Shown here: positions 44,368 through 52,082 of the stretch, in pieces
How positions within the stretch are numbered: the first letter of the stretch is position 1
How the letters are laid out: the number at the start of each line of letters is the position of its first letter
From: Bacteroidota bacterium
Lineage (GTDB): Bacteria > Bacteroidota > Bacteroidia > AKYH767-A > 2013-40CM-41-45
Direction of reading: 5' to 3'
Assembly (NCBI GenBank): GCA_016711505.1
Contig: JADJSV010000003.1
Span: 248,001 to 312,000, forward strand
DNA: 64,000 nucleotides
The notes under the pieces: generated by a model
Seen by the model: the letters and a program-made list of their open reading frames with translations, nothing else
What the model was told of the DNA's origin: nothing
Databases searched by the model: none
Translations under genes and position numbers: made by a program

Positions 44368-45984
44368 TCATGCATTCACTGTTAATTTCGGTGCTGCATT
44401 AAGAATTTCCGGAGTAGCGTATTCTGCATACTGAGCAAAGTTCTGAACGAAAGAAGATGCAAGTGTATTCATCTTTGCATCGTATTCGTTTTTATCTGCC
44501 CATGTATTTCTTGGATTCAAAATTTCTGTCGGAACACTTGGACAAGTCTTCGGCATTGAAAGTCCGAATACCGGCATTTTCTCAAATTCAACTTTGTCAA
44601 GTTCGCCATTCAACGCTGCTGCGATCATCGATCTTGTGAACGATAACTTCATCCGGTTACCTACACCATAAGATCCGCCAGACCAGCCTGTGTTAACAAG
44701 CCATACATTTACATTATGTTTCTTCAGTTTTTCACCAAGTAGTTCTGCGTATTTCGTTGGATGTAATGGCAAAAATGCTTTTCCAAAACAAGCAGAGAAT
44801 GTTGTTGTCGGTTCTGTAACACCAACTTCTGTTCCTGCAACTTTTGCAGTATATCCTGAAATGAAATGGTACATAGCCTGACCTGCATCTAATTTAGATA
44901 TAGGAGGAAGAACACCAAAGGCATCACATGTAAGGAAGAAAATGTTTTTAGGAATTCCTGCAATTGATGGTTCTACTGCATTGTCGATATGATGAATAGG
45001 ATACGCTGCACGAGTGTTTTCAGTCTTGCTGATATTATCGTAATCAACGATCGTTGTTCCTTCAATAAATTCAATGTTCTCAACCAATGCGCCGAATTTA
45101 ATAGCGTCAAAGATCTGTGGTTCTTTTTCTTTGGAAAGATTCACACATTTTGCATAACAACCGCCTTCAAAATTGAAAACAGTATCATCTGCCCAGCCAT
45201 GCTCATCATCACCGATCAAACCTCTGTTTGGATCAGCACTCAAAGTTGTTTTTCCTGTTCCTGATAATCCGAAGAAGATAGCAGTATCGCCTGCTTTACC
45301 AATGTTTGCAGAGCAGTGCATTGATAAAACTTTTTTCTCATGTGGTAAAACATAATTCAATACAGAGAAAATACCTTTTTTGATCTCACCTGTATATGCA
45401 GTTCCGCCAATAAGAATTATCTTTTTTGTAAAATTCAATACTGCAAAATTTCCCTGACGTGTACCGTCAACTTTAGGATCCGCAATAAATCCGGGAGCAC
45501 AGATGATCGTCCATTCTGCTTTTACAGCATTCAGAATTTCTTCTTTCGTAGGACGTAAGAATAAATTATGTGCAAATAAATTTGCCCATGGTGATTCAGT
45601 TACAACACGGATATTTAATCTGTGTTTTGGATCCGCACAAGCATAAGCATCGCGGACATAAATAGTTTTGCCCTGAAGGTATCCTGTAACACGATGATAA
45701 AGGCGATCAAATTTTTCAGAATCAAATTTGATATTGATGTCGCCCCACCAAACTGATTTTTCAGTGGTCTCATCGCAAACTATAAATTTATCTTTTGGGG
45801 ATCTTCCGGTAAATTTTCCTGTGTCAACAGCAAGGGCACCGGTATCGGTTAACATACCTTCGCCACCTAGAATGGTTTCTTCAACAAGCTCTGCAGGCTG
45901 TAAATTCCAGTATGCGTCGGCAACATTTTTTAAACCCAGGTCAGCGATGGTTGCATCCTTCGCTTTTAGGCCAAATTCGTTCAT
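44368..45984 (-). CDS. pckA: Phosphoenolpyruvate carboxykinase (ATP)
   Basis: The 538-residue enzyme interconverts oxaloacetate + ATP and PEP + CO2 + ADP, the entry step of gluconeogenesis. It has TGRSPKDKFIV, the kinase-1a loop FFGLSGTGKTTLSADPNRGL, the metal-binding LIGDDEHGW, and VWLVNTGWSGGSYGVG. Length is normal for the ATP-dependent class. It is a single-gene unit with its own terminator. Confidence 0.97.
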   Translation of the reverse strand: MNEFGLKAKDATIADLGLKNVADAYWNLQPAELVEETILGGEGMLTDTGALAVDTGKFTGRSPKDKFIVCDETTEKSVWWGDINIKFDSEKFDRLYHRVTGYLQGKTIYVRDAYACADPKHRLNIRVVTESPWANLFAHNLFLRPTKEEILNAVKAEWTIICAPGFIADPKVDGTRQGNFAVLNFTKKIILIGGTAYTGEIKKGIFSVLNYVLPHEKKVLSMHCSANIGKAGDTAIFFGLSGTGKTTLSADPNRGLIGDDEHGWADDTVFNFEGGCYAKCVNLSKEKEPQIFDAIKFGALVENIEFIEGTTIVDYDNISKTENTRAAYPIHHIDNAVEPSIAGIPKNIFFLTCDAFGVLPPISKLDAGQAMYHFISGYTAKVAGTEVGVTEPTTTFSACFGKAFLPLHPTKYAELLGEKLKKHNVNVWLVNTGWSGGSYGVGNRMKLSFTRSMIAAALNGELDKVEFEKMPVFGLSMPKTCPSVPTEILNPRNTWADKNEYDAKMNTLASSFVQNFAQYAEYATPEILNAAPKLTVNA

Positions 45985-46042
45985 GAGTAAGGTGTTTTTT
46001 TACGTTGTGCAAAGAAAGGGAAAAATTCTCAGAAAGCCCAAT

Positions 46043-46540
46043 TTAACGTTTTCGTTTGTGCTTACAGGGTTGGTTCTCATAGATATGGACCCATTTTGCA
46101 TCTTTCAGAGTTTCGGTGGTCTGTTTCACAAATTCCGCCTGACTTTTTTCATCTAATTCGTTGAGTCGCAGGCAGTAATCTGTCTCACCTTCCCGGCCCC
46201 ATGGCGTTTTTTCGTAATCTATGTTTTTGCCTGATTTAACAGCGAAATCGCTTATAAGATCCTCAAATGCTCTCATCGCTTTATTATCGGTTCCGGAACC
46301 AATGGAAAAAAATACAACACTTAAACGATAAAGATCGTCTTTTGAAGAATCTACTTTCGCAGTTGCACCTGCATTTACCGGTTCAACAGGTGCTGTCGTT
46401 ATTGTTGGTTCTGTCTTCACGGGTTCAGTTTTAGTTTGAGAAATTACAGTTGAATCTGCAGCAGTTGCAGTTTCCTTATTTGACTTGCATGCAAAGAACA
46501 AAAAACTTGCAAGCGATAAGAGGAGGATTTTTTTTGACAT
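46043..46540 (-). CDS. Lipoprotein of unknown function
   Basis: From the ATG at 46540 (165 residues) a lipoprotein signal is seen (MSKKILLLSLASFLFFACKS, lipobox FFAC). A Thr/Pro/Val-rich linker follows, then a conserved-looking domain (YRLSVVFFSIGSGTDNKAMR, DYEKTPWGREGETDYCLRLN). The body is not recognised. It starts 22 bases after the DUF423 gene on the same strand and is probably cotranscribed with it. It may be an outer-membrane lipoprotein. Confidence 0.75.
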   Translation of the reverse strand: MSKKILLLSLASFLFFACKSNKETATAADSTVISQTKTEPVKTEPTITTAPVEPVNAGATAKVDSSKDDLYRLSVVFFSIGSGTDNKAMRAFEDLISDFAVKSGKNIDYEKTPWGREGETDYCLRLNELDEKSQAEFVKQTTETLKDAKWVHIYENQPCKHKRKR

Positions 46541-46562
46541 AATATTTCTTTTTGTGAAGTGT

Positions 46563-46949
46563 TTATTTTCCTTTAACAGCAATGATCAAACTGATCCATC
46601 CCAGAATGAAGCACAGCCCGCCTAATGGTGTGATCGGACCAAGTATGCTTTTAATTCCGGACAGTCCGTTGATATCAATCGTACTCAATAAATACAATGA
46701 ACCCGAGAATAACAAAATCCCTGCCGTAAAGAACCAGAAGGAATAATTTAATGCCGGTACATGAAATCGTTCTGACAAAAGTCCAAGAATCAAAATTGCA
46801 AAGGCATGATAGAACTGATACTTAACTCCGGTTTCAAAAACCTGTAATTGCTGAATGCTCAGTTTTTCTTTCAAGGCATGAGCACCGAATGCACCCAGGA
46901 TAACTGCTGTGCCTGCGAAGATGGAGCCGAGGGTAATATATTTTGACAT
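46563..46949 (-). CDS. DUF423 family small membrane protein
   Basis: The 128-residue inner-membrane protein has four hydrophobic segments and the family pattern GSIFAGTAVILGAFGAHALK, QVFETGVKYQFYHAFAIL, and the C-terminal ILGPITPLGGLCFILGWISL. It is a YgdD-like family of unknown function. A lipoprotein gene follows closely. Confidence 0.9.
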   Translation of the reverse strand: MSKYITLGSIFAGTAVILGAFGAHALKEKLSIQQLQVFETGVKYQFYHAFAILILGLLSERFHVPALNYSFWFFTAGILLFSGSLYLLSTIDINGLSGIKSILGPITPLGGLCFILGWISLIIAVKGK

Positions 46950-46991
46950 ATTATTTTTTGCTATTTGAACTCGTCGATAAAGATATGAAAT

Positions 46992-47023
46992 AAAAAACCC
47001 CGCTTATCCGGCGGGGTTTTTTT
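46992..47023. terminator. Bidirectional terminator after the DUF4476 gene
   Basis: AAAAAACCCCGC, 7-base loop, GCGGGGTTTTTTT: a GC-rich 6-bp core with A/T tails, 14 bases past the stop at 47037. Confidence 0.9.
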
Positions 47024-47036
47024 AACTTCATTATAA

Positions 47037-48041
47037 TTATCTTTTTGCTGATATATAATTGTTGAGATCTGTAACTGATGATTCGAATTCAAATGCATCA
47101 TTGATCTTGTAGTAATTTCCCAGATCATATGTGTGATCATAGGCATATTTAGCATAATCAACTTTTGTAGTTTCAAAATCAAACAATGTCAGAACTTCTT
47201 TTACTTGTTGTGATGTCAGACAGTTGTTTTGTAATACTTGCTTTGCAATTGTAAGTTTTGTGGATTCGAAATCTTTTGAACGGATTGTTTCTTTCATATC
47301 TCCGAAATCTGCAGGATTCATAGGCATCGGACAACCGATCTTGCCATTGTAACCTTGCACATAAACTACCTGTGTTGGAGGTGGAGTGTTCGTATAAACA
47401 GGAGTTGAACCTGTTGTTGTAGTTGTAGATGAATGTGTTGTTGTAGTAGTTGTTGTACTTGAAGATGTCGTTGCACCATCATCCATTCCGAAACCGGATG
47501 CATTGATGCTGATACTTCCGCCACCTGTACCATCCATGTCGGTTCCGCTTACACCCATATTAATGCTGATGTTGTCGCTACCGCCATTCGATGTTGTAGT
47601 TTGTGAATGTGTTGTTGTAGTAGTAGTTGATCCTACCGGTTCTGAAACAGGTGCTGTTGTAGTATACACAACCACTGTTTGAGAAGAAGGAGTTTGTGGT
47701 GCTTGTGCAATTGGAACTGCGCTTACATATCGTGTAACGTATTGTCCTTTGTTGTTTTGCTTGATATTCCAGGTAACTTCTGAACCCATTTCATTAAAGA
47801 ACATGTTGAAATCAACGAAGCCTAATTTTGCATCTGCAAATACGATTCTTGCTTTGTAATGATCTGCGACCAGTTGCGTCATTTTTACATTCGTTTCCGG
47901 AGTTGCATTTTGTAAAATTCCGTTCAGAATGACTTGAAATTTTTCACCATTTTCGGCGAAGAGAATTGCATTATTTGCCTGTGCATTCACTGCAACAGAA
48001 AAAAAGAATGCGAGACCTAGTAAGTAAATTGCTTTTTTCAT
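47037..48041 (-). CDS. DUF4476 domain-containing secreted protein
   Basis: From the ATG at 48041 (334 residues) there is a signal peptide (MKKAIYLLGLAFFFSVAVNA). An N-terminal beta domain (FAENGEKFQVILNGILQNAT) and a long Thr/Ser/Gly-rich linker (residues about 110-220) follow. The C-terminal DUF4476 domain ends the protein (KDFESTKLTIAKQVLQNNCL, VLTLFDFETTKVDYAKYAYD). The family is typical of Bacteroidota and of unknown role. A longer frame from 48119 is rejected because the signal peptide would be buried. Confidence 0.85.
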   Translation of the reverse strand: MKKAIYLLGLAFFFSVAVNAQANNAILFAENGEKFQVILNGILQNATPETNVKMTQLVADHYKARIVFADAKLGFVDFNMFFNEMGSEVTWNIKQNNKGQYVTRYVSAVPIAQAPQTPSSQTVVVYTTTAPVSEPVGSTTTTTTHSQTTTSNGGSDNISINMGVSGTDMDGTGGGSISINASGFGMDDGATTSSSTTTTTTTHSSTTTTTGSTPVYTNTPPPTQVVYVQGYNGKIGCPMPMNPADFGDMKETIRSKDFESTKLTIAKQVLQNNCLTSQQVKEVLTLFDFETTKVDYAKYAYDHTYDLGNYYKINDAFEFESSVTDLNNYISAKR

Positions 48042-48249
48042 TTTATGTGGATTGTTTTTTCGTTTCGGGTTTTCGGGATTACTAAAAACGTGCCAAATGT
48101 ATAAAAAAGGAACTTTCATAAGACATTTGTGGACTGTTATTTTCCTGATTTATACAGGTTAACTTGTTGAAATTCTGATAATCAAATAGCATTTTCAGAT
48201 TGTTTTGACAATAATAACAGTTGCACTGATCCATTGCAATGCCATTTGT

Positions 48250-48257
48250 TATCTTCG
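48250..48257 (+). promoter_or_regulatory. Candidate -7 box (TATCTTCG) of the saccharopine dehydrogenase gene
   Basis: One mismatch to TAnnTTTG, 20 bases before the ATG at 48278; it lies inside the extended frame that would start at 48239, arguing against that start. Confidence 0.5.
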
Positions 48258-48277
48258 CCCGAAATTCATTTCCTGTT

Positions 48278-49609
48278 ATGCGTCGTATCTTATTAATCGG
48301 AGCCGGTCGGTCTTCTTCCAGTCTGATCAATTATTTTCTTGAGAATGCCCAGACCGAAAACTGGACGTTGACTGTGGGAGATGTTTCCGTTGAAAGTGCA
48401 CGTCAGAAAACGAATGATCACCCGGCGGCTACAGCTGTTCAGTTTGACATTACAAGTGAGACGGACCGTGAGAAACATATTGCAAATGCTGATATCGTTA
48501 TCTCACTATTGCCTGCTCATATGCATTTACCGGTTGCAATAGAATGTGTCAAGCAGAAAAAAGATCTGGTTACAGCATCTTATGTTTCTCCTGAAATGCA
48601 GGAACTGGATGCAGGTGCAAAAGTTGCCGATATAATTTTACTCAATGAATGCGGACTCGATCCGGGAATCGATCACATGAGTGCAATGCAGATCATTGAT
48701 GAAATAAAATCGAAAGGTGGCGAGCTCACTTCTTTCAAATCATATACAGGAGGATTGGTTGCTCCTGAATCGAATGACAATCCGTGGGGTTATAAATTTT
48801 CATGGAACCCGCGCAATGTGATCTTAGCAGGGCAGGGAACAGCACGATTTGTAGAGAATGGCAAGTACAAATACATTCCATACAATCGATTGTTCACGGA
48901 AATAGAAACGATAAGTGTCGACGAAAATAATTCTTATGATGGATATGCAAACCGTGATTCATTAGCTTACAGACATCATTACGGACTTGAAACAATTCCA
49001 ACAATGCTGCGTGGAACATTGCGTCAGAAAGGATATTGCAAAGGCTGGAATGTTTTTGTAAAACTAGGACTTACGGATGATTCTTTTGTTGTTGAAGGTT
49101 CTTCTAAGATGACTTACGCTCAGGTTGTGGAATCGTTTATTCCTAAATCAGTCAAAGGAGCTACGCTGAAAGACCGGCTTGCTGCATTTATGAATTGTAC
49201 TGTGAATGACGAATCCATTCAATTGGTAGAGTGGACAGGAATTCTTGCTGATGATCCGATCACTGTTCCTGATTCGACACCTGCACAGATCTTACAAACT
49301 TTATTGGAACGGAAATGGTTACTTCGACCTGAGGACAAAGACATGATCGTTATGCAGCATATTTTCGAATATAAATTAGCATGTAAAAATGTTCATCATA
49401 CTTCTTCATTGGTTGTAAAAGGTGATAACTCTATTTATACTGCAATGGCAAAAACAGTTGGGCTACCTGTTGCAATTGCAGCAAAATTTATTCTCAATAA
49501 AAAGATTGCGTTGAAGGGTGTGCAAATTCCGATCGATAAATCTATCTATGAACCGGTGTTGAATGAACTTGAGCATTATGGAATTCGTTTTAACGAAAAA
49601 GTAATTTGA
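48278..49609 (+). CDS. Saccharopine dehydrogenase family protein
   Basis: The 443-residue enzyme has an N-terminal Rossmann fold (MRRILLIGAGRSSSSLINYF) and the saccharopine reductase C-terminal domain (NECGLDPGIDHMSAMQIIDE, SYTGGLVAPESNDNPWGYKF). These match the NADP+, L-glutamate-forming type. It acts in the lysine/saccharopine pathway, probably lysine breakdown here; direction is inference. No other lysine-pathway gene is adjacent. It is followed by the convergent trmN6 gene after 74 bases. Confidence 0.9.
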   Translation: MRRILLIGAGRSSSSLINYFLENAQTENWTLTVGDVSVESARQKTNDHPAATAVQFDITSETDREKHIANADIVISLLPAHMHLPVAIECVKQKKDLVTASYVSPEMQELDAGAKVADIILLNECGLDPGIDHMSAMQIIDEIKSKGGELTSFKSYTGGLVAPESNDNPWGYKFSWNPRNVILAGQGTARFVENGKYKYIPYNRLFTEIETISVDENNSYDGYANRDSLAYRHHYGLETIPTMLRGTLRQKGYCKGWNVFVKLGLTDDSFVVEGSSKMTYAQVVESFIPKSVKGATLKDRLAAFMNCTVNDESIQLVEWTGILADDPITVPDSTPAQILQTLLERKWLLRPEDKDMIVMQHIFEYKLACKNVHHTSSLVVKGDNSIYTAMAKTVGLPVAIAAKFILNKKIALKGVQIPIDKSIYEPVLNELEHYGIRFNEKVI

Positions 49610-49683
49610 AAATCTGTTTACTTGTTTAAGGTTGGACTTTAGTTTTGAGGGATTGTCTTTTCATAGAATACTCCTGCCGTTTC

Positions 49684-50412
49684 TTATTTCGTAAGACTGT
49701 TTTTCAAATTAATATAATATTCCTTTGTCAATTCTATATAATCATTCGTAAACGATCCATCTTCTTCCTGAATAGTAATCTCTTCATCAGTCATCGTCCC
49801 AAATTGAAAAGAAAATTGCATCAATAATCGTTTCTCTGATTTATCGGAACGTGTTCGTACGCGTAAAAGATTTCTGCAAAACAATCCGCGCTTCTGAGCT
49901 TTGTCTAAAAACTCCATTCCTTCTTTACAAGGAAGAATTACACACAATCTTCCATTAGGTAAAAGCAATTTGATTGCACCGTCGATCAATTCATCAAAGG
50001 TGAGCACTTCACTATGTCGTGCGTGAATTCTTGCTTCTACATTTGGTTTAGATGCATGATGGAAGTAAGGCGGATTGGTTACGATGAGATCGTATGAAGG
50101 GACTTTATCTTTTGCAAATTCCTGTAAAGAAATATGATGCGGATACATTCTGAAAAACCAGGGTGAGATGCGGAAATTTTCTTTGGTCTGATTGTATGCA
50201 TTTTCATCTATGTCGATAGCATCAATTTCAGCTTCTGATTTCTGTGCTAACATCAATGCAATGATTCCGGTTCCTGAACCGATATCAAGTATATGATTTG
50301 CATTTTCCGGAAGTACCCACGATCCGAGAAGTACGGCATCGGTACCTACTTTCATCGCGCACTTTTCCTGATGAATTGTAAATTGTTTAAATCGAAAAGA
50401 CGTTTCGCTCAT
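49684..50412 (-). CDS. tRNA1(Val) (adenine37-N6)-methyltransferase family
   Basis: The 242-residue class I SAM methyltransferase has motif I LDIGSGTGIIALMLAQ and the catalytic NPPY tetrad (IVTNPPYFHHA) of N6-adenine methyltransferases. N-terminal FRFKQFTIHQEKCAMKVGTD matches the TrmN6/YfiC family, which methylates A37 of tRNA1(Val). It is a stand-alone gene. Confidence 0.88.
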   Translation of the reverse strand: MSETSFRFKQFTIHQEKCAMKVGTDAVLLGSWVLPENANHILDIGSGTGIIALMLAQKSEAEIDAIDIDENAYNQTKENFRISPWFFRMYPHHISLQEFAKDKVPSYDLIVTNPPYFHHASKPNVEARIHARHSEVLTFDELIDGAIKLLLPNGRLCVILPCKEGMEFLDKAQKRGLFCRNLLRVRTRSDKSEKRLLMQFSFQFGTMTDEEITIQEEDGSFTNDYIELTKEYYINLKNSLTK

Positions 50413-50562
50413 ACATTCTTTGATGCGTGGAAAAATTGTTTCCTAAATTTAGGGAGAATTTTTTTAAATGCGAAGGTTTTATTTTTGGTGAGTAGTAAGT
50501 GGTAAGTTGTGAGTAGCACTGTGAGACTTGAATTCAACTATATAAGAATAGGAAAGTTGATT

Positions 50563-50607
50563 TATTTCCCGCAGAATTGCGCAGAATACGCAGAATAGCC
50601 GCAGATT
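50563..50607. repeat. Dispersed CGCAGA repeat element, copy 2
   Basis: TTTCCCGCAGAATTGCGCAG and the following ACGCAGAATAGCCGCAG match the inverted element at 56506-56551 over about 44 bases with two mismatches. It lies between rimM and trmN6. The rest of 50413-50677 holds nothing else recognisable. Confidence 0.8.
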
Positions 50608-50677
50608 GTGTTTAACTATTTAATATTATTTAACAAACAAATTTGAGACATTCATATTGACGTTTGACTTAAAAAAA

Positions 50678-51211
50678 TCAAGTGGCGAGATAAATATCCA
50701 GCAGCCCTTCCGGAAGATCCAGATAAACAACCTTCAAGTCTTCATCCACTTCAGTAACTACATCATCATTCAGAGGAAAAAGAACTTCTTTTTCATTGAT
50801 CATACATTTACCGATGTATTGCATCGGATATTCTGCTACTTCTGTTATGATTCCTAATTCACCGAAAGATTCATCAGTTGCTGTAAAACCTTCTACATCT
50901 TTCCAGCTCATAAGAACATTTGATTTCTTTTCGCGCATTTTTTCTGCGAAAAGTTCTTTGCCCAGGAATTTCTTGCCTTCAACATCTGAATTGATCTCTT
51001 CGAGTTTTACAAAAAAATCTGTGCCGTTCACTTCTAACTCTTCTATACAAAACGGAACGGGCAACCCATTGATCATAATAAAAAGGAAATCAAGTTTGAT
51101 CAGTTTTTCCGGTCGTGAAATATCCGTCACGCAATTTAAATTGCCCTTATAGCCATGCGTCCGGTTGATAAAACCGACTCTTGAAAGTTTATTGATGTTA
51201 ATTGATTTCAC
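50678..51211 (-). CDS. rimM: Ribosome maturation factor RimM
   Basis: The protein assists 30S maturation by binding S19. It has the N-terminal RimM beta-barrel (KLSRVGFINRTHGYKGNLNC) and a C-terminal PRC-barrel (ESFGELGIITEVAEYPMQYI, LPEGLLDIYL). A GTG start at 51211 (177 residues) is preferred, because the TTG twelve codons upstream lies inside the rpsP terminator. The rpsP-rimM order is the usual bacterial arrangement, but trmD and rplS do not follow here. Confidence 0.9.
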   Translation of the reverse strand: MKSININKLSRVGFINRTHGYKGNLNCVTDISRPEKLIKLDFLFIMINGLPVPFCIEELEVNGTDFFVKLEEINSDVEGKKFLGKELFAEKMREKKSNVLMSWKDVEGFTATDESFGELGIITEVAEYPMQYIGKCMINEKEVLFPLNDDVVTEVDEDLKVVYLDLPEGLLDIYLAT

Positions 51212-51223
51212 GGGTGTAAAATA

Positions 51224-51258
51224 AAAAATCCGTTCTGCAATCTGCAAAACGGATTTTT
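51224..51258. terminator. Hairpin terminator between rpsP and rimM
   Basis: AAAAATCCGTTCTGCA / TGCAAAACGGATTTTT, a 16-bp stem with one wobble, 3-base loop and T tail on either strand, 20 bases after the rpsP stop and only 13 bases before the chosen rimM start. Confidence 0.85.
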
Positions 51259-51277
51259 AAAGTTATACCGGAAAAGC

Positions 51278-51823
51278 TTATGCTTCTGCCGGAGCTTCAC
51301 CTTCTGCAGCCGGAGCTTCAGGAGCTGATTCTTCAGCTACAGGAGCTGCTTCTTCAACCGGTGGAGGTGTATTTTTGATACGAATAGCTTCTGCTTTCGC
51401 TTCTTTCTTTTTCTTCTCATCAGCTAAACGATCTTCCATAGATTTTTTAGCGCTGCTTGTAAGATTTACTTTTTTCTCTTCGATCTTATTTACTTTTCCT
51501 TCTTCCCAGGCTACAAATTTTGCATCTGCTGCCTCTTGAGTAAGAACTCCTTTTGCAACTCCTTTTTGAAGGTGATTGCGGAAAAGAACTCCTTTGTAAG
51601 AAAGGATTGCACGACAAGTGTCTGTCGGCTGAGCTCCGTTGCCTAGCCAAGCCAGTGCTTTGTCGGAGTTGAGATTGATGGTCGCAGGATTCGTGTTGGG
51701 GTTGTAGTTACCAATAACTTCGATAAACTTACCATCCCTTGGAGCACGAGCATCTGCTACCACAATATGATAGTAAGCATTGTGCTTCTTACCATGGCGT
51801 GATAATCTGATTTTTACTGACAT
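51278..51823 (-). CDS. rpsP: 30S ribosomal protein S16 with C-terminal extension
   Basis: Residues 1-85 are S16 proper (MSVKIRLSRHGKKHNAYYHI, DARAPRDGKFIEVIGNYNPN). A basic/helical segment (residues about 110-150) and an Ala/Glu/Pro-rich tail (VEEAAPVAEESAPEAPAAEG) bring the length to 181. Long S16 tails of this kind are common in Bacteroidota. It lies upstream of rimM, separated by a strong hairpin. Confidence 0.96.
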   Translation of the reverse strand: MSVKIRLSRHGKKHNAYYHIVVADARAPRDGKFIEVIGNYNPNTNPATINLNSDKALAWLGNGAQPTDTCRAILSYKGVLFRNHLQKGVAKGVLTQEAADAKFVAWEEGKVNKIEEKKVNLTSSAKKSMEDRLADEKKKKEAKAEAIRIKNTPPPVEEAAPVAEESAPEAPAAEGEAPAEA

Positions 51824-52019
51824 TTTTCTTCTATTTGATGGTTATTTGATCCCTTCTCCACCGACCTAGTGGATCACCATTCTCCGATGATGTTTTAAAA
51901 AGGGACGCAAATATCGTCTTTTCAAGTTAATAAACAAAACCTCCTCCCATTTTTGTTAAAGTTGACTATAATTTATTGGAAGAATTTGAACAAAGTGCGA
52001 TTTGAAGCCTGAAAAGTGG

Positions 52020-52061
52020 TATTTTTGAGAAACATTTAGCCGGCTGAAACCGGCTTTTTTA
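52020..52061 (+). promoter_or_regulatory. uvrD promoter -7 box followed at once by a terminator-like hairpin
   Basis: TATTTTTG (52020-52027) fits TAnnTTTG. About ten bases later AGCCGG-CTGAAA-CCGGCT (52038-52055) is followed by six T. The hairpin thus sits at or near the 5' end of the uvrD leader, 28 bases before the ATG. In 51824-52019 nothing else was seen. Confidence 0.5.
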
Positions 52062-52082
52062 TAGTGTTTTCCACAGATCCGG

